Numbered from the stretch's first letter, positions 8,616 to 17,402 are shown. The stretch: 39,553 bases of DNA from SYIM01 sp039800205 (GCA_039800205.1 JBDLRB010000096.1:1-39553); one strand, 5' to 3'. The notes: generated by a model from the letters alone, not told the origin. A program made the numbers and translations.

Positions 8616-11152
8616 TGAGTTCACCGTTCAGTGCCATTGTCCGGCGGGAATTCTCCGCCTACTGGTCTACGCCCGTTGCCTACGTGTTCCTGGTCGTCTT
8701 TCTGCTCCTCGCGGGCTTTTTCACCTTCTCCTTTGGTGGGTTTTTCGAGCGCGGGGAGGCGTCCCTTGCATCCCTGTTCGCGTGGCTGCCGTGGCTGTTC
8801 CTGTTCATCGTGCCCGCAATCGGTATGCGACTGTGGGCCGACGAGCACCGGCTCGGCACGCTCGAGTTGCTGATGACCTTGCCGATCACGCCGTGGCAGG
8901 CGATTCTCGGCAAATTCGTAGCGGCCTGGCTCTTCGTTGCGATTGCGTTGGGCTTGACCTTTCCGCTCGTGATCACGGTCAACTGGTTGGGTGATCCTGA
9001 CAACGGCATCATCCTGGCCGGGTACTTCGGTGCCTTGCTGGTCGCCGGGACCTTCCTTGCGATTGCGTCGTTCTGTTCTGCGCTCACCCGCAATCAGGCG
9101 ATCGCATTCGTGCTGTCCTTGATCGCGTGCCTGCTGCTGATCCTCGCGGGCGCCCCCGCCGTGGTCGAGCTGCTGGCCCGCTGGGCCGGACCGCGGTTCA
9201 TGGAGGTGGTCGCCGCGATGTCGGTGCTGGTTCGGTTCGAGGGCTTTCAGCGAGGCATCCTCGATCTCCGTGATGTGTTTTACCTGGGCTCCATCGCTGC
9301 GTTGGCGTTGTACGCGACCGCCTCTGCCATCGCCACCCGGCGGGCGGCGTCCTCATCGCCTGCGGCCGTGCTGATCGTTGCGATCGCGCTGGTCGTTGCG
9401 AACTTGCTGCTGGCCCCGGTGGCTTTGCGCATCGACCTGAGCCAGGGGCGGGTCAACACACTGGCTGACGGCACACGATCGCTTCTCGGACAGCTCGAGC
9501 AACCGGTCAAGGTTCGCTTCTTCGCGTCCTCGGACGAGACGGTGCCCATTGCGCTGAAGGCGTACGCCCGACGGGTCAACGATCTGCTGACCACCATGAA
9601 GAGCGCCTCGGGTGGGAAACTCGAGATCGAGCGGCTGGACCCACAGCCGGATTCCGATGCGGAGGACACGGCGCAGCTCGAGGGCATCGAGCCCCAGCAA
9701 CTTCCCAACGGCGAGCGTTTTTATCTGGGTCTGACCATTGGTGAGGGCGACAAGAAGATCGTCCTGGCCAGCGTGGGCGTCGATCGCGAACGCCTGCTCG
9801 AATACGATCTCGCCCGCGCGATCGGTCGTGCGACGGCGAAGGCCAAACCCGTGATCGGCGTGCTCTCGCCCCTGCCGGCCTTTGGCTCGCGGGGTGTGCC
9901 GCAGATGGGCCTTCCGCCTTCGGACAAGTGGGTGTTCATCAGTGAGCTGGAACGCGACTTCGATGTCCGACGGGTGGCGATGGATGCCAAGGAGATCGAT
10001 GCCGAGATCAAGGCGCTGCTGGTCATTCATCCCCGTGGCCTGTCCGAGCCGACCGCCTTTGCAATCGATCAATTCGTTTTGCGAGGGGGCCGGCTGATCG
10101 CGTTCGTCGACCCCAAGGGCTATTTCGACCCGATGGCGCCGGCGATGGGGATGCAGGGCGGCACCTCCTCCAGTCTTGAACCGCTCCTGAAGGCCTGGGG
10201 GGTCGAGTTCAAGGAAGACAAGGTGGTGGCGGATCTGCGCTACCTGTCTGGCGCCGGACCGAGGGCGATGCCTGCTGTGCTGACCCTGATGGATGAGGCG
10301 CTCAGCCCCGACGAGGTGGCGACGCAGGGTGCCGGTCGTCTGCTCTTCGCCTTCGCGGGGGCCTTCGAGGGCAAGCCTGCTGAGGGATTGACCCGTAGTG
10401 TGCTGCTCCGCTCGTCGCCCATCTCCATGCTGGTCGATTCAGCACTTGCCATCGAGCCGGGCGAGCGCGCGGTCAAGGGCTTCAAGCCGACCAATGTCGA
10501 GCAGGCGCTGGCGATTCGCCTGACGGGTCGCTTCCCGACCGCCTTCCCCGAAGGCATCAAGGACGGCCCTGAAAAGCGCCTCAGTGCGGCCACGGCGGAC
10601 GCCTCGGTCGTGCTGATCGGTGACAGCGATTTCGTCCAGGATGGCGCTGCCGTTCAGATCGGAGAGGTGTTTGGGCAGCGGGTGGTGGTCCCCGCCAACG
10701 GCAATCTCGCGTTCGCGCAGGCGCTGGTCGAACAGTTGTCGGGTGTCACCGATCTTGTGAACGCGCGTTCAAGGGCGGTCATCACGCGGCCCTTCGTTCG
10801 GATCAATGAGATGGAGGCCCGAGCCGCCCAGGAATACATCGGTCGGGTGGGTGAGCTCGAGGAGACCCTCCAGCAGACGCAGCAGAAACTCCAGGCCTTG
10901 CAGCAAAAGCGGGGTCCCAATGCGTCGACCACCCTGCTGTCGCCCGAGCAACAGGCTGAACTCGACCAGTTCCGAAAGCGCTCGGCCGAGATCCGCCGCG
11001 AGCTCAAATCGCTGCGACGTGAGTTGCGTGCCGACAGCGAAGCCCTGCAATTCAATACCCGTCTGATCAACATCGCGCTGATGCCCGTGGTGATCGTTCT
11101 GGTCGGACTGCTGGTGTTTGCGTCGCGTCGCCGTCGAACAGTCACGATCTGA
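8612..11152 (+). CDS. Fused GldF-like ABC-2 permease and GldG-like protein
   Basis: At 846 residues this joins two proteins that are often separate. Residues 1-245 form an ABC-2 permease with about six membrane segments (starting with an AIVRREFSAYWSTPVAYVFLVVF-like run). Near residue 250 another membrane segment opens the GldG-like half: an RINTLADGTRSLLGQLEQPVKVRFFAS-type start, then a large domain of about 400 residues probably outside the cytoplasm, including GVLSPLP and VFISELERDFDVRRV. Residues of about 730-815 are a charged Gln/Glu/Arg coiled coil, followed by a last membrane helix (MPVVIVLVGLLVFA) and a basic tail. It is coupled to the ATPase by a 4-nt overlap. The DUF4340 gene that usually follows is absent; a strong hairpin follows instead. 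Confidence 0.88.
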   Translation: MMSSPFSAIVRREFSAYWSTPVAYVFLVVFLLLAGFFTFSFGGFFERGEASLASLFAWLPWLFLFIVPAIGMRLWADEHRLGTLELLMTLPITPWQAILGKFVAAWLFVAIALGLTFPLVITVNWLGDPDNGIILAGYFGALLVAGTFLAIASFCSALTRNQAIAFVLSLIACLLLILAGAPAVVELLARWAGPRFMEVVAAMSVLVRFEGFQRGILDLRDVFYLGSIAALALYATASAIATRRAASSSPAAVLIVAIALVVANLLLAPVALRIDLSQGRVNTLADGTRSLLGQLEQPVKVRFFASSDETVPIALKAYARRVNDLLTTMKSASGGKLEIERLDPQPDSDAEDTAQLEGIEPQQLPNGERFYLGLTIGEGDKKIVLASVGVDRERLLEYDLARAIGRATAKAKPVIGVLSPLPAFGSRGVPQMGLPPSDKWVFISELERDFDVRRVAMDAKEIDAEIKALLVIHPRGLSEPTAFAIDQFVLRGGRLIAFVDPKGYFDPMAPAMGMQGGTSSSLEPLLKAWGVEFKEDKVVADLRYLSGAGPRAMPAVLTLMDEALSPDEVATQGAGRLLFAFAGAFEGKPAEGLTRSVLLRSSPISMLVDSALAIEPGERAVKGFKPTNVEQALAIRLTGRFPTAFPEGIKDGPEKRLSAATADASVVLIGDSDFVQDGAAVQIGEVFGQRVVVPANGNLAFAQALVEQLSGVTDLVNARSRAVITRPFVRINEMEARAAQEYIGRVGELEETLQQTQQKLQALQQKRGPNASTTLLSPEQQAELDQFRKRSAEIRRELKSLRRELRADSEALQFNTRLINIALMPVVIVLVGLLVFASRRRRTVTI

Positions 11153-11161
11153 GCGTCAGCA

Positions 11162-11189
11162 GCGCCTGCCCGGCCCATCGGGCAGGCGC
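11162..11189. terminator. Strong bidirectional terminator hairpin
   Basis: Perfect 11-bp stem GCGCCTGCCCG (11162-11172), 6-nt loop GCCCAT, CGGGCAGGCGC (11179-11189), lying between two convergent stop codons. It is GC-rich without a T-run on either strand, but the position and stem make a shared terminator very likely. Confidence 0.75.
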
Positions 11190-11198
11190 ATGACCGGA

Positions 11199-12044
11199 TC
11201 AGAGCGCCAGTTCCAGCATCACCGGCTGGTGGTCTGAGGCCTGGGTCTCAGCGTCGACTGAAAGGGCTTTCACCCGCCCGGTCAGTGCGTCGCTCACGAA
11301 GAAAAAATCTCGGGTATCGGCCTGTTTTCGGGCCGAGCGATCATGAAGCCGGTTGGTGAGCGAGTGCGGCGCCGGCCCATGACACAGCGGCCAGGCGTCG
11401 TGCCAGCGCGTCCCGGACGCGTTCGGTGTCTGAAGTTGCCGGTAGTCGGCCGAGTGCGGCAGGAAATTGAAGTCACCGCACAGAACCGCTGCATCGGGCC
11501 GGGGTTGATGTTCGAACGGACCATCGATCTTGCCGGGGTGCCGGCGGGTTCGGTCGTGTCCGCAGGCCTCATGCTGAAGTTCGCGCAGCCGTTCGACCTG
11601 TGCGGCCCGTTGTGTGCTCGAGTAATACTCGAGATGACAGGTGATCACCCGTAGGGTGTGTTCCCGGCCGGCGATCACGGTTTCGATCGCGACACGCTGC
11701 ATGCTGGGGTGGGCCGGGTCGGGTGGCCAGGGCAGGCTATGGCGCCACGCCGCCCGGACAGGCAGCCGGCTGCAGATCAGATTGCCGAAGCGCTTGCGCC
11801 TGGTTGGACCCGCCCGGTCGACCGCAAGGCCCTCGATGCAGGTCCAGCCGGGCAGCAGCTCTGAAATCAATGCGAACTGATCCTCTCCGCTCGATCCAGG
11901 CAGTTGATCAAAGCCGCTGGCGACCTCCTGGAAGCAGAGGACGTCCGGGTCGCCGAGATGCTGTGCGGTGCGAACCACGCGCTCGATATCGACGCGACCA
12001 TCCATTCCCCGACACCACTGTACGTTCCAGCTCAGGAGCAGCAT
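11199..12044 (-). CDS. Endonuclease/exonuclease/phosphatase family protein
   Basis: Metal-dependent phosphoesterase of the DNase I/sphingomyelinase fold. Marks in order are LLLSWNVQW at the N-terminus (metal-binding Asn), FQEVA near 40 (catalytic Glu), ITCHLEYYSS around 140, CGDFNFLPHS around 195 (the GDFN motif) and ASDHQPVMLEL at the C-terminus (SDHxP). Total 281 residues with no signal peptide, so a cytoplasmic protein. A GGAGAG lies about 9 nt before the ATG. Its start is only about 36 nt from that of the divergent M20 peptidase, so the two promoters must overlap each other's 5' coding regions. Substrate (DNA, phospholipid or phosphoprotein) cannot be told. Confidence 0.88.
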   Translation of the reverse strand: MLLLSWNVQWCRGMDGRVDIERVVRTAQHLGDPDVLCFQEVASGFDQLPGSSGEDQFALISELLPGWTCIEGLAVDRAGPTRRKRFGNLICSRLPVRAAWRHSLPWPPDPAHPSMQRVAIETVIAGREHTLRVITCHLEYYSSTQRAAQVERLRELQHEACGHDRTRRHPGKIDGPFEHQPRPDAAVLCGDFNFLPHSADYRQLQTPNASGTRWHDAWPLCHGPAPHSLTNRLHDRSARKQADTRDFFFVSDALTGRVKALSVDAETQASDHQPVMLELAL

Positions 12045-12080
12045 GATTACGGTCTCTCCATGTTTCTCTCAGGATGCCAG

Positions 12081-13475
12081 ATGATGAGTCGAGCTGCTGT
12101 GCTTGCGCGCATTCGCGAACATTTCGATCGGGGGGATTTTCTCGCCGATCTCAGCCGTAGGGTGGCGATTCGGACCGAGAGCCAGATCCCGGAATCCCGT
12201 CCGAACCTGCTCGTTTATCTGCGAGACGAGATCGCGCCGGCGCTTCGGGCGATGGATTACGTCGTCGAAATTTTTGATAACCCGACGGGCGTGATGGCGC
12301 CCTTGCTGATCGGGCGTCGGATCGAGGATCCAGTCTTGCCGACGGTACTCACCTATGGTCATGGTGATGTGATCCGTGGGCAGGACGAGCAGTGGTCTGA
12401 CGGTCTGAGCCCCTGGCAGATCCAACGCCGCGACGGGCGCTGGTATGGTCGGGGCACGGCCGACAACAAGGGTCAGCATTCGATCAATCTGGCGGCGCTT
12501 GCCAGCGTGATTGCGACCCGCGGGCGTCTGGGTTTCAATTCGGTGATTCTGTTCGAGACCGCAGAAGAATTGGGTTCCCCGGGGCTTCGCGAATTTGCAG
12601 CCGCACAGCGCGAACGACTGAAGGCGGATCTGCTGATCGCATCGGACGGTCCTCGCCTGTCGCCCGATCGTCCGACGCTGTTCATGGGCACGCGGGGCGC
12701 GCTCAACTTCGATCTGACGGTCGAGTGTCGCGATGGGGCGCATCACTCGGGTAACTGGGGTGGGCTGCTCGCCAATCCGGCTGTCATTCTGGCGCATGCG
12801 ATTGCGTCAATCATCGAGGCGGATGGTCATGTGGCCGTGCGTGACGTGCTTCCGCAGGCGATTCCGGATTCAGTCCGGCGAGCGCTCGCCGATGTCGAGG
12901 TCGATCCGGGGCCGGATGGGCCGCGGATCGATCACGGCTGGGGAGAACGGGGACTGAGCGCGAGCGAGAAAGTGTTTGGCTGGAACACCTTCGAAGTGCT
13001 TGCGATGGGGGCCGGCAACATTGCCCGGCCGGTCAATGCGATTCCGGCTCGGGCTTCCGCGCACTGCCAGATCCGCTTCACAGCGGATCGACATCCAGCC
13101 GGGTTCATCGCGGCGATTCGCGCCCATCTCAAGGCGCACGGCTTTGATGCGGTCAAGGTGAGTGAGCCCTCCCGCGAATTGATGCATGCCACGCGGCTCG
13201 ACCCGGACCACCCGGCGGTGCAATGGGCGGTCGGGTCGATCGGGCGGACCCTGGGACGGACGCCGGCGATCTTGCCCAATCTGGGCGGGTCGCTCCCCAA
13301 CGATGTGTTCACGGACATCATTGGTGTGCCGACGATCTGGGTGCCTCATTCGTACGCCAGCTGTGGCCAGCATGCGCCGGATGAGCATGCGCTTGAATCG
13401 ATCCTGATCGAGGGTCTGGCGGCAATGACGGGACTGTTCTGGGACATGGGCGAGGCCCCGCCGCTGCGCTCCTAG
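12081..13475 (+). CDS. M20 family metallopeptidase/amidohydrolase
   Basis: Di-zinc exopeptidase family with carboxypeptidase, dipeptidase and N-acyl-amino-acid hydrolase members. ATG codons at 12081 and 12084 follow AGGA (12071-12074); 12081 gives 464 residues, a normal length. A longer frame back to 11904 runs inside the opposite gene and is unlikely to be translated. Motifs are TYGHGDVI (first zinc His and catalytic Asp), GRGTADNKGQH (bridging Asp), ETAEELGSPG (catalytic Glu-Glu), an HSGNWGG dimerisation-domain entry, and C-terminal SCGQHAPDEH (last zinc His). The last codon interlocks with that of dnaE2 (see CTAG overlap). Peptide or N-acyl substrates are possible. Confidence 0.92.
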   Translation: MMSRAAVLARIREHFDRGDFLADLSRRVAIRTESQIPESRPNLLVYLRDEIAPALRAMDYVVEIFDNPTGVMAPLLIGRRIEDPVLPTVLTYGHGDVIRGQDEQWSDGLSPWQIQRRDGRWYGRGTADNKGQHSINLAALASVIATRGRLGFNSVILFETAEELGSPGLREFAAAQRERLKADLLIASDGPRLSPDRPTLFMGTRGALNFDLTVECRDGAHHSGNWGGLLANPAVILAHAIASIIEADGHVAVRDVLPQAIPDSVRRALADVEVDPGPDGPRIDHGWGERGLSASEKVFGWNTFEVLAMGAGNIARPVNAIPARASAHCQIRFTADRHPAGFIAAIRAHLKAHGFDAVKVSEPSRELMHATRLDPDHPAVQWAVGSIGRTLGRTPAILPNLGGSLPNDVFTDIIGVPTIWVPHSYASCGQHAPDEHALESILIEGLAAMTGLFWDMGEAPPLRS

Positions 13476-16400
13476 CGAAAATCGCGGCGGGGCGGGTCGA
13501 GCGCGCCGAGCAGTGCGGAGTGATCGATCACCCGTGCGGCGATCAGATGCGTGACCAAGGCGCCCGGATGGTCCTCGCGCTGCCAGGTGCCGAAAACGGT
13601 CATCAGGCGGGCGCCCAGTATGGCGGCCCGCATCTTCTCGAATACGCGGGGCCAGATGATCACGTTGATCGTACCGGTCTCGTCTTCTAGCGTGACAAAG
13701 GTGGTTCCTTTGGCCGTCGACGGGCGCTGACGGTGGGTGACCAGTCCGCTGGCCCGCACGATCCGGCCGGCCGGCAGGCCCTGCAGGCTGGCTGCGCGCT
13801 CGATGCGGAGCGTATCCAGTCGTGTGCGCAGCAGCGCAAGCGGATGTCGCCCGCTCGGAATGCCCGTGGCGCGATAGTCGGCGATCAAGTCTGCGCCTTC
13901 GGACGGTGCGGTCAGAGGGGCCATCGGTTCCTCGATCCGACTGGCGGCCAGCAGGTCTGATTCGTTCCGCAGCGCGGCGACCGCCCAGTGCGCCTGATGG
14001 CGATGACCCCCCAGCGCCCGCAGCGCACCGGCCTCGGCCAGCGCCCGAAGCGTCCGCCGGTCGAGTGCGGCGCACCGGGCGAGATCCTCGATATCATCAA
14101 AGGCAAAAACCTCGTCCGTGGCTTCGCGGGCGCCTGCGTCCAGATCAGCGCTCGCCGACCGTTCGAGCAAGCGGGCGTGGCGAGCCGCTACGATCCGTGC
14201 GGCCGCCTCGGCCGCCAGCCCTCTGACCTGATTGAAGCCGAGCCGGACCGCAGCTTGAGTCGCGTGAGATGGAGCCGGGTCGGGACGCGCAGGCTCCAGA
14301 CCGTGGGACTCCTCGAACCCGCATTCCCAGTCGCTTTTCAGGATGTCGACGGGGCGCACTTCGACACCGTGCGCGCGGGCATCGCGGACCAGTTGGGCCG
14401 GCGCATAGAACCCCAGGGGCTGACTGTTCAGCAACGCCGCCAGAAAGGCAGCTGGCTCATGTCGCTTGATCCAGCAACTGACGTAGACCAGCAGCGCAAA
14501 CGATGCGGCGTGGCTCTCGGGAAATCCGTATTCGCCGAAGCCCTCGATCTGGCTGAAGATCCGTTCGGCGAACGCGGCGTCGTAGCCGCGCGCGAGCATG
14601 CCGTCGATGACCCTTCGACGGAATGGATCGAGCCCGCCACGGCGTTTCCAGGCTGCCATGGCACGGCGGAGCTGATCGGCCTCGCCCGGGGAAAACCCAG
14701 CCGCCAGCATCGCAATCTGCATCACCTGTTCCTGAAAGATCGGCACACCCAGGGTGCGTTCGAGGGCCGGCCGGATCTCGTCGCGCGGGTATTCGACGGC
14801 TTCGAGCCCTTGCCGACGACGCAGATAGGGGTGGACCATGCCGCCCTGAATCGGGCCCGGCCGTACGAGGGCCACCTCGATCACCAGATCGTAGAAGCAC
14901 CGGGGCCTGAGCCGGGGCAGCATGTTCATCTGGGCGCGGGATTCGATCTGAAAGACGCCGACCGTATCGGCGCGCCCGATCATCTCGTAGGTGGCCGGGT
15001 CTTCGGCCGGGATGTCCTGAATTCGGAAGGGCTGGAAGGGCGGGGCGTCCAGCGCGCGCGTGGAGCCCCGTCGCCAGGGGTCACGCCAGCGACCGATCAG
15101 ATCCAGCGCACGCCGGATCGCACTCAGCATGCCCAGCGCCAGCACATCCACCTTGAGCAGGCCCAGCGCATCGAGATCGTCCTTGTCCCACTCGATCACG
15201 GTTCGATCAGCCATTGCGGCATTTTCGATCGGGACCAGTCGGCTGAGCCGGTCGCGCGCGATCACGAATCCGCCGGTGTGTTGTGACAAGTGACGCGGGA
15301 AGTCCTGCAGTACCTCGACGAGTTCGAGCCACTGTCGTACGACGGGGGACTCGGGGTCGAGACCGGATTCGGTCAGACGATCCGGTTCGGGTGCGCTGCG
15401 CCATCCCGGAGAAACGCTCAGGAGCCGGGCAATCGCATGGGGATCGATACCCAGTGCCTTGCCAACGTCGCGCAGTGCCGACCGACTGCGGTAACGGATC
15501 ACCGTCGCAGTGAGGGCCGCCCGATGGCGGCCATATTTCCGGTAGATGTACTGGATGACCTCCTCGCGCCGCTGGTGTTCGAAATCCACATCGATATCGG
15601 GGGGTTCATTGCGTTCGCGGCTGATGAAGCGCTCGAACAGCAGGCTCATGCGGGCCGGGTCGACTTCGGTGATCCCCAGGCAATAGCAGAGTGCTGAGTT
15701 GGCCGCCGAGCCGCGGCCCTGACACAGGATGCCTTCGCTACGCGCGAAGGCAACGATATCGGCAACGGTCAGAAAATAGGGCTCGTAGCGCAACTCGGTC
15801 ACCAGGCTGAGCTCATGCTCGATCTGCGCGCGAACGGGCTCGGGCAGACCCGCTGGATAGCGGATGGGGACGCCCTGATACACCCGTTCACGCAGCCAGC
15901 TGCTCGGCGTATGGCCGGCCGGTACGATTTCGTCCGGATATTCGTAGCGGAGTTCATCCAGCGAAAATCGACTGCAGGCGGCGACTTCGAGCGTCTCCTC
16001 GAGCAACTCGGGCGGATAGAGACTGGCCAGCCGGAGTCGGCTACGCAGGTGTTGCTCGGCATTGGGGCTCAGTCCGAAGCCGCACTGTGCGACCGGCTGG
16101 CCCAGGCGGATGGCGCTCAGGGTGTCGTGCAGGGGCTTGCGCGAGCGTCGATGAAACTGGACGTCTCCCGCGGCAACCAGGGGCAGGCCCGTCGCCCGGG
16201 ATAACTTGTACAGGTGTTCCAGCCGCACCCGATCGTGGCCTCGGGCCAGGAGTTCCACCGCGATCCAGGCCCGACCGTCCAGACAGTCCCGGAGGGTTCG
16301 GGCCTGGGCGGTGAGCTCGGGGGTGTCAGGGAGATCTCCCTGGGGAGGCGCCCAGAGCGCGGTGCAATCGTCCAGATCGGAGCGCAGATCGCTGTCGTAC

Positions 16401-16783
16401 ACCTGGTAGCGCCCCTTGGCGGCTCGGGTACGTGCCCGGGTGATCAGTTCGCAGAGTTGCCCGTAACCGTTTCGGTTACGGGCGATCAGGATCAACCGGC
16501 CGCCGGTCGGCGGCCTCGAGCGCGCGACACGTTCAGACGCACCCAGGCCAGATTGCGCTGGCGCGGGGCTCAGCGCGAACTCAGCACCGATCAGGAGCGG
16601 AAAATCAAGCGCACGCGCCCGAAGATGGGCCCGGACCACGCCCGCGACCGAACATTCATCGGTCAGTGCGAGCGCTGCGTAACCGAGCGAATGGGCGCGT
16701 TCGACCAGTTCCTCAGGGTGCGATGCGCCCCGAAGGAACGAGAAGTTGCTGATGCAGTGCAGTTCGGCATAGGCTGGAATCAT
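13472..16783 (-). CDS. dnaE2: Error-prone DNA polymerase DnaE2 (ImuC)
   Basis: Catalytic subunit of the SOS mutasome, a C-family polymerase for translesion synthesis. It begins with the family's YAELHCISNFSFLRGASHPEEL PHP-domain motif, has the palm aspartates in PPDIDVDFEH near 405, and ends with an OB-fold (RIVRASGLVTHRQRPSTAKGT-type stretch) near 1005-1080. It is 1103 residues from ATG 16783, slightly long for the family. That ATG is the only one matching the conserved N-terminus. It lies directly at the edge of the LexA box and has no Shine-Dalgarno, so a leaderless message is possible. The usual partners imuA and imuB are not adjacent: the neighbour upstream is a divergent copper chaperone. 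The stop overlaps the convergent peptidase stop. Confidence 0.97.
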   Translation of the reverse strand: MIPAYAELHCISNFSFLRGASHPEELVERAHSLGYAALALTDECSVAGVVRAHLRARALDFPLLIGAEFALSPAPAQSGLGASERVARSRPPTGGRLILIARNRNGYGQLCELITRARTRAAKGRYQVYDSDLRSDLDDCTALWAPPQGDLPDTPELTAQARTLRDCLDGRAWIAVELLARGHDRVRLEHLYKLSRATGLPLVAAGDVQFHRRSRKPLHDTLSAIRLGQPVAQCGFGLSPNAEQHLRSRLRLASLYPPELLEETLEVAACSRFSLDELRYEYPDEIVPAGHTPSSWLRERVYQGVPIRYPAGLPEPVRAQIEHELSLVTELRYEPYFLTVADIVAFARSEGILCQGRGSAANSALCYCLGITEVDPARMSLLFERFISRERNEPPDIDVDFEHQRREEVIQYIYRKYGRHRAALTATVIRYRSRSALRDVGKALGIDPHAIARLLSVSPGWRSAPEPDRLTESGLDPESPVVRQWLELVEVLQDFPRHLSQHTGGFVIARDRLSRLVPIENAAMADRTVIEWDKDDLDALGLLKVDVLALGMLSAIRRALDLIGRWRDPWRRGSTRALDAPPFQPFRIQDIPAEDPATYEMIGRADTVGVFQIESRAQMNMLPRLRPRCFYDLVIEVALVRPGPIQGGMVHPYLRRRQGLEAVEYPRDEIRPALERTLGVPIFQEQVMQIAMLAAGFSPGEADQLRRAMAAWKRRGGLDPFRRRVIDGMLARGYDAAFAERIFSQIEGFGEYGFPESHAASFALLVYVSCWIKRHEPAAFLAALLNSQPLGFYAPAQLVRDARAHGVEVRPVDILKSDWECGFEESHGLEPARPDPAPSHATQAAVRLGFNQVRGLAAEAAARIVAARHARLLERSASADLDAGAREATDEVFAFDDIEDLARCAALDRRTLRALAEAGALRALGGHRHQAHWAVAALRNESDLLAASRIEEPMAPLTAPSEGADLIADYRATGIPSGRHPLALLRTRLDTLRIERAASLQGLPAGRIVRASGLVTHRQRPSTAKGTTFVTLEDETGTINVIIWPRVFEKMRAAILGARLMTVFGTWQREDHPGALVTHLIAARVIDHSALLGALDPPRRDFR

Positions 16784-16802
16784 ACTGTACAAAAATACAG
16801 TA
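16783..16802. promoter_or_regulatory. LexA (SOS) box at the dnaE2 start
   Basis: CTGT (16785-16788), 8 AT-rich bases, ACAG (16797-16800), flanked by TA on each side. It matches the beta/gammaproteobacterial LexA consensus and is palindromic in its arms. It overlaps the first base of the dnaE2 start codon, so bound LexA would block the polymerase gene tightly. It is also 75 bp upstream of the divergent PCu(A)C gene. Confidence 0.92.
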
Positions 16803-16814
16803 TTTGTAGTAGGA

Positions 16815-16822
16815 AGTATACT
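16815..16822. promoter_or_regulatory. Possible -10 element (palindromic) between dnaE2 and the copper chaperone
   Basis: AGTATACT reads TATACT (5 of 6 to TATAAT) on both strands: 16817-16822 on plus, 16815-16820 on minus. If used for dnaE2, transcription would begin near 16808 and the LexA box would lie just downstream. No good -35 box is visible at the right distance on either strand. Confidence 0.3.
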
Positions 16823-16827
16823 TTTGA

Positions 16828-16860
16828 GGCTGAATCAGCCGGGCAGAATCCATCCGGCTG
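16828..16860 (+). promoter_or_regulatory. Two mutually exclusive leader hairpins before the copper chaperone gene
   Basis: GGCTGA-A-TCAGCC (16828-16840) and CAGCCGG (16836-16842) with CCGGCTG (16854-16860). Both use the same CAGCC at 16836-16840, so only one can form at a time. The second ends 4 nt before the GGAGGT ribosome binding site at 16865. This could be a switching leader, a repressor operator, or chance in GC-rich DNA. Confidence 0.35.
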
Positions 16861-16877
16861 CGCTGGAGGTTGCTGTG

Positions 16878-17402
16878 ATGCTGTCTGCTCAATCATCGTG
16901 GTCCCGCGTCGTTTCCGTAGCGGGGATCCTGCTGGCCGTGGTGCTCGTCGTTTTACCGGTTGCCAGCGTTCAGGCGCAGTCTGCCGCAGTCAAGGACCCC
17001 TGGGTCCGCACCACCGTCCCCAAGCAAAAATCCTCCAGCGTTTACATGGAAATCACTGGGTTCCGGGCGGCGCGCCTGATCGAGGCCCGTTCGCCTGTGG
17101 CCGGGGTCGTCGAAATCCATGAAATGAGCATGGAAAATAACATCATGAGAATGCGGGCCGTGCCTGCGCTGGATCTTCCGTCGGGCGTTCCGGTGTCCCT
17201 GCGACCCGGGGGGCTGCACATCATGCTGATGGATCTGCGTGTGCATATCCGCGAGGGCGACCGGATTCCGCTCTCGCTGGTGATCGAGCTGCGCGATGGT
17301 CGGCGCGAGACCCTCGAGATCCGTGCGCTGGCGCGCTCGCCTCAGGCGGCGAGCGGCGCACCCGGTGCTGCAACGTCGCACGGCGGATCGCATCGACATT
17401 GA
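16878..17402 (+). CDS. Periplasmic copper chaperone PCu(A)C
   Basis: Delivers Cu(I) to the CuA centre of cytochrome oxidase in the periplasm. GGAGGT at 16865 sets the ATG at 16878 (174 residues). The signal peptide has a hydrophobic run of about residues 12-30 and a VQAQS cleavage area. The family copper site H-X10-M-X21-H-X-M is exactly present: H81, M92, H114, M116 (VEIHEMSM, MRMRAV, GGLHIMLM). A His-rich tail (HGGSHRH) may bind extra metal. Downstream is a glycerophosphodiesterase 60 nt away. Usual partners such as Sco or CopC are not present here. It is divergent from dnaE2 and shares the LexA-containing intergenic DNA. Confidence 0.93.
   Translation: MLSAQSSWSRVVSVAGILLAVVLVVLPVASVQAQSAAVKDPWVRTTVPKQKSSSVYMEITGFRAARLIEARSPVAGVVEIHEMSMENNIMRMRAVPALDLPSGVPVSLRPGGLHIMLMDLRVHIREGDRIPLSLVIELRDGRRETLEIRALARSPQAASGAPGAATSHGGSHRH

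Noticed and set aside
11904..12080. N-terminal extension of the M20 peptidase
   Set aside because: Overlaps the divergent phosphoesterase gene and precedes the better ribosome binding site at 12071.
12870..14075. Long minus-strand frame of about 400 codons
   Set aside because: Arg/Pro-rich shadow frame across the ends of the M20 peptidase and dnaE2 genes; no family features.
13988..15286. Long open frame on the plus strand (about 430 codons)
   Set aside because: It is antisense to dnaE2, whose motifs run through the whole region; such frames are common in GC-rich genes.
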